Source of the DNA: Welwitschia mirabilis
Lineage: Eukaryota > Gnetophyta > Gnetopsida > Welwitschiales
Assembly: GCA_051453625.1 (NCBI GenBank)
Contig: JBOZIK010000001.1
Span: 196,976,504-197,016,149 of the forward strand
Length of the DNA stretch: 39,646 bases
Direction: 5' to 3'
Positions 21,236 to 31,159 of this stretch are shown here, piece after piece (the stretch's first letter is position 1; the number at the start of each line of letters is the position of its first letter). Under the pieces are notes generated by a model. The model was not told the DNA's origin. It searched no databases and saw nothing but the letters and a program-made list of their open reading frames with translations. Both the position numbers and the translations under genes were made by a program.

Positions 21236-23441
21236 CTTCGGAGGTAGATGATTGGATAATAGCGCATTGGTTCGACGTAAGATAAACTGCATAAATATGA
21301 TTGTGATATGAGTTTGTGCAGGAAATATGATAGAACATTTGGAAAAAGGAACTGATCTTAGAATATCAGGCACTGTCATTAAGGAACAAGCCTCCTTTGC
21401 ATGGTGAGATAACAAAAGTACATACTATCTATACAGATTGGAAAGGTAACACAAAATACAGTTACCTTATTGACTCTATCACTAAGTTCGGCAGAACGTG
21501 CTGTACCTATCTTCCTTTCTTCTTCACTTGCAGTTGGCTCTCGTCCATAAAGAATAGGTAACTTGAATCCATAACATATAGAAAGCAAGAAATAAAGTCA
21601 CAAAAAATAACATAATAGACCTTACAGATTAGAGAGATTTAAAGGTACAAGGCTCACTTCATAGTAGCGACGAAATTCTGTTGCGCTTCCTAAAATTCCA
21701 GGATTAGCAAAATTAACCATAGCAAAAAACTCTTCTAGATCATTCTGCACTTTGAAAGAATATAATAAGCCTCTGCAACATGAGAAAAACAAAAGAATGT
21801 GTGTAACCCAACAACTGGTGCTATTCAGCCACTTTCCTGCATGGGTGTTCCAGATAACAGAATCCTCCTATGGCATTTGAGATTGTTGAGAGCCTATAAA
21901 AGGATACCAAGCATTAGAGGAGTAAGCAGAAGAACATGAGAGAGAATTTTTTTATTTTACAATTATCATAGCTATCCAATAGATTTTCCTTCATCCATCT
22001 TATAAACATCAGTAAGAAGATTTACCCTGTTTGTAATTGTTTGGTCATTTTTAAGACGGTGAGCTTCATCACAAATCAGCAGACAGCAGCTTCCCTCTTT
22101 CTGAAATTTTGATGAATGTATGCGAAAAGTTTCATATGATAATATCATCACCTGAAATAAAAGTATGCCTTTTCATATGTTTACTTACCTTTAAAAAAGG
22201 AAAGAAATAATCGAAAAAACATTCGAAGGAAAAGATGATGATTTATTCGGGTTGAAAAGTTCACCTGGAATGGGCTACATGGGGCTAGAAAGTTGTTTAT
22301 TCCTGATATCACATCTGTGCGCTTTGTTTCGCACAATGCAATGACATTAATTCTATCTTGAAGCCATTTATGGATTTCTGACTCCCAGTTACTCACAAGA
22401 CTGGTTGGAGTTACAATAATTACTCTTCTAGCCATTGGCTTTCCATCGAAACCATGGTGAAGTAGCGTGTACAACAGTGTAATTGATTGCAGTGTTTTTC
22501 CCAAGCTGCATTGGTTTAATACAATCAGTTACTTCATTTCATTACTGAGCAAGATGAACGCTTTCATTATTTTATTAAAAAAACATTGTTAGAACAGTAG
22601 AGTTTGAGTTTTGACCCCATGTCATCTGCCAAAATGCATCCTGCTTGATTAGTGTCCGCCTTTGAAAAGTTCCGCAAGCCAGCAACACATTCAAACATAA
22701 ACTGTACACCTTCCCTGTACACAAGCACAATTAACAAATAATAGTGAAAACAGAGGAATAACAAAGGAGGGTTTAATTCACCAGGTCACCATGAACCAGA
22801 TACTCAAATTTCAAGAAGCTACATCTGCAATGTATTTATGCTTATCGGCATGCTTTAAGAGGAGAGAGGTATAAGCACAGTTAGAGCCTTTTATGGTGAC
22901 TCAGAAGCAGAAATTAAAAGTTATCAGACTATATTATAGTCTAGTTCATGTCCAAAAAGCATTGAAAGTTATCATAATACCCTTGGGGAATGATATAAAT
23001 AATTTACACCTTGAAGTATAGAAATCATAAAGTTTAAAAACGAAGGTTCTTGACATAAACCTTTGGTGAGGCCTTAGAAATTGAACAAGTATTGGATCCA
23101 CAATAATAGCACTAGATTGTGCCTTTTCCCCTTCCATTCCCTCTGGTTTCCAAAGGACAAGAGGCTCAACAGAAGGAGGTAAAGATGGCTCTTGTTCTGA
23201 AGCTTCTTTTGAAGGAAATTTTGACCAAGGAAAGACACTAGAGACTCCTGCAATAACTGCCCTTTGAGAACCCCATGGGACAAAACGCTTCCTTGCATAA
23301 AGTCGTCGAGTAAGTTCTTCATTGTTCCTTACTTGAGCATTCAAACAAGGAGACTTAAATGGTTGCCTTGCAATAGCAGCACCATCTGAGACGGACAGCA
23401 TCTTAGGGAGCAAAGACTGCCTTTTAACAACAAGATCACCC
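21236..23441 (-). CDS. RAD54: RAD54 homologue, SNF2-family recombination ATPase (internal exons 1-8 of a partial gene)
   Basis: DNA-dependent ATPase that works with RAD51 in homologous recombination in the nucleus. Exons in transcript order: 23061-23441, 22616-22714, 22265-22505, 22026-22151, 21837-21893, 21658-21744, 21466-21561, 21236-21286 (1138 nt, about 379 codons, no internal stop, phases agree). Exon 1: ARKRFVPWGS and FLRPHQR. Exons 2-3: EGVQFMFECV, then motif I (ADDMGLGKT split across the intron) and IIVTPTSLVSNWE. Exon 4: YETFR and the DEAH box (LICDEAHRLKND). Exon 5: LLSGTPMQ. Exon 6: NDLEEFFAMVNF. Exon 7: GREPTASEEE. Exon 8: FILRRTNALLSNHLPPK. Introns are 92-346 bp and GT-AG except after exon 5. 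The acidic N-terminal exon and the C-terminal lobe were not found in the window. This is the only recognised gene with intact frames; whether it is complete outside cannot be seen. Confidence 0.92.
21831..21839 (-). other. Non-canonical 5' splice site of RAD54 exon 5
   Basis: On the minus strand the junction reads CAG followed by GAAAGT. Homology needs the exon to end at CAG (…T-P-M-Q) and the next to start N-D-L-E-E, so the intron would begin GA rather than GT. One T-to-A change from the ideal CAG|GTAAGT explains it. A GT-AG alternative that keeps frame exists: donor GT at 21832-21831 and acceptor AG at 21751-21750, which inserts E-M-Q into motif III. Confidence 0.7.
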
Positions 23442-23701
23442 CTGCCAAAAGAAAGTAATCCATTATTGCAAATCATACATGAAAGACATACAGACAAATG
23501 TGACATACCATGAGTTCAAAAATCCCTTATTCTTTTTAATCGAGAAATTGAAGAAGCTTTTCTATCTTTTTCAAAGCTTTTGGAATCCCCCCAAACAAAC
23601 TCTCCCATTCACTTTTCCTAACTCCAAGAAGCAAAACAAAGAGCAATGACATTGGCATCTAAACCATAAGATACTTAACAGATTATAATGTATACATCAT
23701 C

Positions 23702-24366
23702 TGATATAGATCTTTACATCCCTAAAGAAGTGGGGAGGGTGGTGAATATTATGTAAATAAACTTTCATAAACTTTAATTTGACTCATAAAAGATTATAAT
23801 AATGTTCATCAGCTGAATCAAACTATAGCAAGCAAAAATAAAGCACAAAAATAAAACTCAGCACACAAGGAGATTTACAGTGGTTTGGCTTCAGCCAACT
23901 CCAATCAGATTTCAGTGAATGTTGAAAACTTCATGTTCAAAGTCTCCTTAGATCATATTTGGAATCTTGGAGGTGCTTTCAATACAAAGTTGATCAGTTT
24001 GAAATGATCTTGGGCCTAAATATTGGGTAGGGCACACACCCAAATTTCGAGGGTGACCCTGTTATTTTCATCGTGTTCTAGCCTCACATCCTAAGTATAG
24101 GCCAGTTGTCTGCTCTTCCAAGCCGGTTGCCTGCCCTTAATTCTGTCTGCTCAACTGCATTTTAATGTGGGGCATCTGCCTACTCATATGGATCATGTGA
24201 CCTACTTACAGCTGAGAAGATAAAGCACAAAATTGAATGTTAAAGGACTTCAGTTTATTAATCTATTCTGGCACTTCCTAGTGCAATCAATCAATGTTTA
24301 GTTGCATGTGCCAGTTCATCTAGTGTTAAATTTTTTATTACCAAGGGGCAGATATTGGTGAGATCA
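23702..24366 (-). repeat. Probable solo LTR, Sirevirus-like, upstream of the RAD54 exons
   Basis: The left end (TGATATAGATC, then 'catccctaaag' and a G-rich run with 'ggtgaat') parallels the terminal block of the LTRs at 348 and 39538. About 170 bp in, 'tttacagtggtttggcttc' matches the 'tatagtggttcgg' motif of the first LTR. Between 24105 and 24190 a CTGC-containing motif recurs (GTCTGCTC, GCCTGCCC, GTCTGCTC, CTGCCTACTC). The right end is tentative (TCA at 24364-24366). No Gag, Pol or primer-binding site adjoins it, so a solo LTR is the simplest reading. If RAD54's first exon lies to the right, this is in an intron. Confidence 0.55.
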
Positions 24367-25104
24367 AGACAGCAGTAAGAACTAGAGTTCTGCAGTAGCT
24401 GCAAACTTTCCTATATTATGAAGGGAATGTAATTTGTTTACAAAAGAACTTTTTGGCTACTCTAACACTGTGAATGAGTCTATAAAGAAAAGATTTCTTG
24501 TGCCAAACTTTTGCAACTCATTCTAGCATTGAACCTACAAGGAGGAATAAGAGCTGTAGGAATTGAACCATCCTCGATCTCCAAGCTTTCCTTTCTCCAT
24601 CTTGTTGGATCTCAGCCAAAAGGTGCAGTGTGTAAAGCCAGGGTTGATAATTACCCTGAAAGAAATGGTCATTATACTTTGATTGTGGACTTGTTAGTTT
24701 AAAGGGAGCCAAGGTGAGGTGTTAAAAGCTTGCCCCTAAGCATCAAATAGCCATAATCAAATCACTATAAAAATTTTTATGCGCTTTGTGCTTTTGATTT
24801 CCATTTTTTCCTTCTGCATGTACTTAGTATTAGATTTTGATTATTAATGCTTAAATTAGACTTAGATTTTCAATTATATAATTGTTAAATAAAAACCCTA
24901 ATCACCACAACCTAGGCTTAGTATTCTTATCTGGTTTTAAAGCCTATTCTGCTCATTTCTTCAGTTTAACTACTCATAGCTTTATAGTTAGAGATGGGAT
25001 CTAATCAAGAGAGCCAATAAATCTAGAAATCCCTCTTCTTTTCTGAATCCAATTATTCTTATTTGACATCAAACGTCCATCTTAATGCAATCATTAGATT
25101 TTTG
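24367..25104. other. No recognisable gene
   Basis: Opposed open frames at 24511-24702 (plus) and 24518-24712 (minus) are short and unlike anything I know. No RAD54 first exon (an acidic, Ser-rich N-terminus would be expected) is apparent. Confidence 0.4.
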
Positions 25105-25790
25105 ATGTTTGGTCCATTGTTGAAATAGGTTATGCTCCTCCGTTGTACTCAAAAAATTTTATAAAGCTTCTAGTCAAGTCTCCATGGACGAATGAACACA
25201 AGAAATTTACTGCCCAACACCAAGGTTGTGAAAGCAGTTATTTGTGCTCTATGCTCTAGAAAAGAAAATGGAATATGTAAGTGTACCACACCAAAAGAAA
25301 TTTGGGATACACTTGAGATTGCTTTTGAAGGGAATTCTAGAATGAGGAACATCAAGCTACAAATGTTTGTGTCCAAATTTGAAAAGCTTAAAATGGAAGA
25401 ATATGAGACTACCTTTTGAGTGTACCACGAGCATAAATGACTTAGTGAATAGCATGTTAGTGTGGGGTGAAGCCTTACTTGAAAACAAAGTTGTAAGAAA
25501 AAGTCTCAGAAGCTTCCCCCAGAGATTTAGGCTTAGAATCATAGCTATTAAAGAAAGCAAAGACATAGACGAAGTCAAGCTTGAAAAGCTAAAAGGGTCT
25601 CTAATGGCATATGAAGCAAACCTTATCATGAAAACGAGTCCCAAAGGAAAAAAATGGATCTAAATACTTCAATTGCTAATCAAGAAGAAAAAGCAAGATC
25701 AAATAAAGAAGAGGAATGCAAAGGACTTAGTTCTTCTTGCAAAGAATGGGGACTCATGATGCTCACAGAGGAGGACCAATCGATATGTTG
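25105..25790 (+). pseudogene. Sirevirus-type Copia Gag fragment
   Basis: UBN2-type Gag core of a plus-strand Copia element. Visible in order: F-D-V-W-S-I-V-E-I-G-Y-A-P-P, W-T-N-E-H-K-K, KEIWDTLEIAFEGNSRM, KMEEYETT, a frame change near 25415, RKSLRSFPQRFRLRI, KLEKLKGSLMAYEANL. The block ends near a Lys/Glu-rich stretch. The start is missing, and no LTR or primer-binding site was found upstream. It resembles the Gag of element 2 (same KGSL-AYE block), so it is a related family member. The missing C-terminal Gag may be the piece at 28976-29400 beyond an insertion. Confidence 0.85.
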
Positions 25791-26004
25791 TAATGTAACC
25801 TCTTTAGTACATTAACTCCAAAAAAGAAAGGGATTCCTATATTATTAACAGATTGAAACCTAGCAGTATTTAGATGCTTGGCTTAAGCTTTATGTCTCTC
25901 CATAGCACCCTTTCATAGTACCATCTTACGTAACAAACATAATAATAACTCACTAATACATTTAGTTAATATTTTTTATTGTAAACATAGAAAGAGACAT
26001 TACA
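25789..26004 (+). repeat. Direct repeat, left copy
   Basis: 216 bp, TGTAATG … ATTACA, that aligns with 28774-28971. Shared landmarks are 'cattaact', 'ttattaacagattgaaaccta'-like text, 'agatgcttggcttaa', 'ttatgt-tct-catag/catac', 'taataata', and the end 'attaca'. TG…CA ends suggest short LTRs. No primer-binding site follows. Confidence 0.6.
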
Positions 26005-26430
26005 TTCTAGTCCCCTTAGGATTAAGTATTCGTGCTTAATCCACCATTATATTCTATTCTAGTTTCCCAACTCACACTAGGCCCTTCTAGAAATATCCTG
26101 CTAAAAATGATGGTTGCAATCAAGGCAGGTATATACATGTAAAGAACAAGCCTTCACCTGCATGCAACCCTAGGCAGAAGCAATTTTAGATCCCATGCAT
26201 ACTAATGAGTGACCAGCTCGTGTGCACATCCCAACGTGTGTTTTGAACACTGCACCCACATTACTTTAGCGACATGGCTAGATGTTATTACATTCCATGT
26301 AGCAATTTTCCATGTATTGACCATCTTTATTACCATCCAAGCATGGCCATCTTAAAAAAGTTAAAAAATTTGCGCTTACCATCAAGTGACTACAACGCAT
26401 TTTGTGACTGTAACACCATTTTATTTGTAA

Positions 26431-26716
26431 TCCAACCACCCTTTCATTAACAAAGGATTTTTCTTTTTTGCGTTTCTTTTAATTAGGTTAACATTGAGCC
26501 TTCATGCAACCCAACTATCCTTCCATTGACAAAACGGTTTTACATTTTCCCCCATTTAGGATAACACTGGGTCTTCATGCATCACAACCATCCTTTAATT
26601 GACAAAGGGTTTTCATCCTCCATCCCCCCCAATCCCCCTCCTCACACCCCCTCCCGCCCCTGTTTTTGTTTTTCGTTTTTTGTTTTCAATTAGGTTAACA
26701 TTAAGTCTTCATGGGA
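26431..26716. repeat. Tandem repeat, three diverged copies
   Basis: Each copy runs 'ccaaccatcctttcattgacaaagggtttt', a variable filler, then 'aattaggttaacattgagtcttcatgc'-like text. Copies start near 26431, 26512 and 26585; the third is longest because its filler holds the C-rich tract. Confidence 0.65.
26624..26660 (-). other. G-rich strand with G-quadruplex potential
   Basis: On the minus strand five G-runs of 4, 3, 5, 5 and 7 are separated by loops of 1, 1, 8 and 3 bases, which satisfies the usual four-run G3+ rule. It lies in the filler of the third tandem copy. No function is implied by context. Confidence 0.6.
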
Positions 26717-28773
26717 TACATCTACACAATAACTTATCTACATAATCACAAACTTCAACCATCAAGTTTGTGTGAGTCTCAAATATCTTACAAACCCTCT
26801 TCCTCTCTTAAGTTTAGAATACTTAGCAAGGACGAATGTTAGGAAGCACAACACATGACCTCTTCTTCCAAGGAAGTAAATGAGAATTCCATAGTTATCC
26901 TGCCATATCACATCCAAGACCTATGAACATTCTTGTAATTAAGCAGCAATTGCATGTCCCCCCTCCAACACTTGTTTGATCACACCTAGTGTCTAATTGA
27001 TAAGGTCCTTTGACATGTGTATCATGAGTTAATAGGAAACACACGAAAGCACACACTCACTAGGGCTAGAGGTGCTAGAAGATGGAGCATGTAAGCTAGG
27101 TACATGGGAAAGGATTGAAGGAATCGATCTTTGGTGAAGATATGTTGCACCCCGGTCACAAAGGGGATCGCCTGAACCTCATCCTAGCGCCTCCGATAGA
27201 GCAGGCATTATTCAATCATGGCTTCCAATAGATCTTTGAAGTAATGGGAAGGGCATAAAGATCTGATTCTCTCTTTTGATAGAGTGATGTCATTTTTCTT
27301 TACCAACTTTGGAAGGAATTTGGCAAGAGTGATAAAGTGGATTTCCATGAGTTTCTCTACAAGAACTAGGATGACTACCATGGAATTGTCTGTTTTCATT
27401 AAACGTGGGTAATCATGGAAGAGCTATTTTTTCTTGTCACTAGATCCTTATATGAATTTATCACGAATTTTGTTCATTACACAAACAGACCCTGATCCAT
27501 AATTACAACATCATCTATTTATCGACTTTGGTCACAACCACCAAAGTTCTTTTGCCCTTCATGTCTACTTCCTGTGACATTTTAATAGCCCCACATGTTG
27601 GAATCTATAGTTGTCAATACAACATTTAGAATGCTTGATTGTTGTGGAGTAATATATTGTTTTATAAGACAAAGGAAGAGGATGAACTAAAATTACAGAT
27701 AATGGTAGAACTGACGGCTGGGGTTTTCTTCACTGGGATTTTATTAATCACAGTTACATCAATAAGAATACAAGCCACTGCAAACTCCTGTGGTTGAGAG
27801 TAGCTTAGAAATCATAGCAGTAAAAATACAACCAAAATCATTACAATGAAGAAATATCACAAACGTAACATTTACAAAGATTACCCCTAGCATTGGACCT
27901 TGAAGACATGATACCAGCAAGATAAAACAGACCAATTGACAGTAAACATCAGAACATAGGAAACAAAAGACCAAAAGCATCAAGAAGAAGTTTACGAGGA
28001 AAAAAAAAAAACTCTAAAGAAAAGGATTTTGCTGCAAATATTCAAAACATGAAACCCAATGACTATACTTGTCAGATTCACAGTGACCTGCCTCTTCAAA
28101 CCATTGCAGATCAAATTTTCTGTGTCACTGAAGGCAAGATATAATGGAGCCAAACAATTGCCCTGTATCATTCACAATGGTTTTAGTGCGGTCATGCCGA
28201 ATTGATGGATAGAACTTTGCCCTTAACATTTTCTGCTTAGAAACGTGTAGGCTTTCCAGAGAAACAGAGGAAGAGAGAAATCTGTAAGGAAAAGATCAAT
28301 ACTGCAGAAAAGCAGAACTAATGGGCGACCCAATGAACAACATAGGGTTAGGCTTTGAGAAACATTTCTCGATGTTGCCATTAGGTTTCATGGGCGGTTT
28401 TTCTCAGGGTTAAAGTTCCTTGCCTAAAAATAAGACATTTTAGACAGACACATGCCTTTCCTGCCAAACCCCATAAAAGTAAAGTGAAGCATGTCCGTGG
28501 TTTTGTCTGCATAGTGTGATTGGCCAAATAAAAAAAGGCAATGGCTTTGTAAATTAAAGCAACTAATAATTCTGAATGCCCTCTTTTTAACCTATGCTAA
28601 AGCATTATCTTTGTTCTTGGTGGACCAATTCAACACTATCATTGCGGAATGTTGAGTGCTGTAAGTTCTACCATCTTGGCTGTAAATTTTTCTTCCATTA
28701 ATGGTTAGTGCAAATTCCTCTTCCCTCTACATGATGCATGTCTTCTTTCAATCTTCTCTGTTCTGACACTATT

Positions 28774-28971
28774 TGTAGTGTATGCTTTTTAATGCATTAA
28801 CTAAAATGAGGAATAGGGTTGCTATGTTATTAGCTTATGGAAACCCATTGGTATTGAGATGCTTGGCTTAAATGTTATGTTTCTTCATAATACCATGGTA
28901 CTTAACATTTAACAACATAGTAATAAAGGTCATTAATATATTTTATTTGACACATTAAAGAAGATATTACA
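28774..28971 (+). repeat. Direct repeat, right copy
   Basis: 198-bp partner of 25789-26004, same orientation, TGTAGTG … ATTACA. It ends just before the second Gag piece. The flanks (TATGT on the far left, TATAG on the far right) match at only three of five bases, so a target duplication is not shown. Confidence 0.6.
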
Positions 28972-28975
28972 TATA

Positions 28976-29400
28976 GGTGATGATATTCATGAAGCATGTG
29001 ATAAGTTATATAACAAAGCATTGCTTTACCTAAGAAACAAGCAAGATATAAACTAGAAATTGCAGACCTCCAACAGGAGCTGAAGGAGGCAAGTAAAAGA
29101 TAAGAAGAACTTGAGAAGGAGTTACAAAAAGGTCAAAAAACCTTGAAGAAGTTGGCTTAAGGAAGCAAAATTGTTGAAATGCTCTTGCAGTCAAGTGAGT
29201 TATAACAAAGTGAACATGGCATCCTCAAGTAAGCTTTTTGACCTTCAACTAAGAAAAGTAAATTTATTAAAGCTTGCAGTCTATCCATGAACCCAAAACC
29301 AGCTATTACTTGTAATTATTGTAACAATGTTGGATGCATAAAGTTTAACTGCCCTTTTCAGAAGGTTTTTTTGTTATAGCTATGGTGGTTGCAGATTTGT
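28976..29400 (+). pseudogene. Sirevirus-type Gag C-terminal fragment
   Basis: The coiled-coil part of Sirevirus Gag: D-I-H-E-A-C-D-K-L-Y, then LEIADLQQELKEASKR and EELEKELQKGQKTLKKL, with Leu/Glu/Lys heptads. It is followed by the family's 'GSK-VE-LLQS' stretch and a zinc knuckle at 29311-29352, C-N-Y-C-N-N-V-G-C-I-K-F-N-C. The His of CX2CX4HX4C is Cys. After it, F-V-P-K-E-A-P-Q resembles the 'VPKG' segment usual downstream of this knuckle. Several stops and shifts are present. It lacks the N-terminal core. Confidence 0.75.
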
Positions 29401-29541
29401 ACCAAAAGAAGCTCCACAAAGAGAGATGTTGCAAAAGTGGATCAAGAAGAATGCCATGGAGAACTTCCTTACTTATCTCATCTTGAAAGCAAGGGAGCAT
29501 CCAAGATGATTTCTTGATAGCACTCCTCAAGACACATGTGT

Positions 29542-29757
29542 AGAAAGTAGAAGTTTCAATGATGCCAAGTTGGCGACCTTACGGGGTTTTGCATGAATCG
29601 TGTTTTACCACCTTTTGAAGTTGACATTTAGACGATTTAAGATGACATTTTTTTCCTTGGTTTTCTCAGCGGGCGTCCATGTTGTGTAATGGTGTATCTT
29701 AGTGACTACATGACCCTGGAAATCTCTTGATTTGGATATCTAGGATATTATTGTATT
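29542..29757 (+). repeat. Truncated LTR start with its purine tract
   Basis: Matches 36380-36580, the purine tract and first 180 bp of the element 2 3' LTR. Shared text starts 'agaaagtagaagtttcaatgatgcc'-like and runs on through 'ttttaccaccttttgaagttga', 'taatggtgtatctta' and 'gactaca'. The LTR TG is at 29560. The rest of the LTR (about 1 kb) is missing, and the sequence runs directly into Gag of element 2. Because the purine tract is shared too, this may be the 3' LTR of an upstream element rather than a 5' LTR. Confidence 0.75.
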
Positions 29758-30900
29758 GGCTATTCGGAACCTACTAACCCTTTCGCAAATTGGACTAATG
29801 AACAATGAGAAAAAGCAAAGCTCAAAGCTAGAGGAATTAATGATTATTTGTGCCCTTGGCTCAAAAGAATTCAACTGAGTGGTGAAATGTACTCCAATGA
29901 AAGGAATGTGGAACACTCTTGCAGTTGCCCGTGATGGTACAAGTATAGTTAAAAAATTCAAAATTACAATTTCCAACCATTCAATTTGAAAATATCAAGA
30001 TGGAGGAGCATGAAACTATTATTGAATACATAACCAAGGTAACCAAGATTGTAAACACAATGTGGGGGCTTAAAGAAAGGGTTCCCAAAGATGAGTTGTG
30101 CAAAAACTCTTACAGAGCTTGCCCAAACGCTTTTGATAGAAAATCACTACCATAGAAACAAGCCAAAATCTAGATGCCATGAGTTTGGAACAGCTTAAGG
30201 GATCTTTGATTGCTTATGAATCTATCATTTTAGCTAAAGACACACCTAAAGCCAAAAGCATAGCCTTGAAAAGTTCTAGTCAAGAGAGAGAAGAATCAAG
30301 CAATGAAGAAGAAGATGAGGATCTAGCTTTACTAGCTAGAAATTTCCAAAAGTTTTTGAGGAAACGAAAAGTGTTTAGAGGAAAAAGACCAAGCTCCAGT
30401 GAAAATCAATTTGACAAGAAAAATAATGATAGATGTAACAACAAAAATAAGAAACCTCTACTATGCTTTGAATGTAAAGGACATAGTCACACTACAACTA
30501 AATGTGCCAACATAAGGAAAGCAGGAAGCAAAGGAAACAAGGCACTAAAGGCCACATGGGATGATGAAGAAACTTAGATTGACAACCCTCAAAGTGGAGA
30601 GGAAGATTGTGGACTGCTGGCCCTTGTTGAAGAACATGCTTTTCTTGCAGCCACAAAAGAAGACCAAATACTTTCAAATGATGAAGAGGTATATCATGAA
30701 TCCTTGAAAAATATTGAAGAAGCTTATGACAAATTATACATTCATTGTGAAGCTCTCGCATGTAAAAATAAGCCTCTGAAACTTAAGATTTCCTCCTTGC
30801 AATCTAAACTTAATCTAGTCAACCAAGCGTTGGAAAAGGTTGTTGAAAATCTTGTAACTGCAAACAAGACCATTTCATATTGAAGGAGAGAACTACAGCT
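29758..30900 (+). pseudogene. Copia element 2 Gag
   Basis: Begins abruptly inside the core with GYSEPTNPFANWTNEQ. Then come G-M-W-N-T-L, a frame change, M-E-E-H-E-T-I-I-E-Y-I, and the open stretch 30179-30577 with LEQLKGSLIAYES, a Glu-rich segment, L-A-L-L-A-R-N-F-Q-K-F-L-R-K and an intact zinc knuckle at 30464-30505, C-F-E-C-K-G-H-S-H-T-T-T-K-C. The C-terminal part has acidic and heptad-rich sequence (30660-30880). The second knuckle lies at 31013-31054, where the first two Cys are both Tyr (TAT), as G-to-A changes of TGT would give; His and the last Cys remain. Confidence 0.88.
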
Positions 30901-31140
30901 TGTAAGGAATTCAAAGTCACATGACAATACTGAAGCTCTCTCACGTTACGTAAATTTTAGACAAAGCAGCTATAGTTATAATCATACTATTTCAAAAACT
31001 TTGAATATTTACTATTATTACTATGATGAAATTGCACATATGTGATATTCTTGTCCCATCAGAAAAGGCAAGTTCTTTTTTTATAAGGATGAGAGACTTT
31101 TGTGGAGACCAAAGAAGCTAGAAAATCAAACAACACAAAG

Positions 31141-31150
31141 NNNNNNNNNN
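31141..31150. other. Assembly gap, 10 N
   Basis: Ten unknown bases in the Gag-protease linker of Copia element 2. Confidence 0.99.
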
Positions 31151-31159
31151 AAAGATGGA

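Larger units (their letters stand above)
26005..28773. other. Segment between direct repeats, no recognisable gene
   Basis: 2.8 kb with no protein family I can identify. It contains a three-copy tandem repeat (26431-26716) and a C-rich tract (26624-26660). If the flanking repeats are LTRs, this would be the interior of a non-autonomous element, but there is no primer-binding site or purine tract to support that. Confidence 0.4.

Noticed and set aside
24511-24712. Opposed open frames of about 63 codons
   Set aside because: Neither strand shows a known motif, start context or splice pattern that favours one reading.
27208-27399. Minus-strand open frame with a Lys/Leu-rich reading
   Set aside because: No recognisable family and no neighbouring support; within a repeat-bounded non-coding segment.
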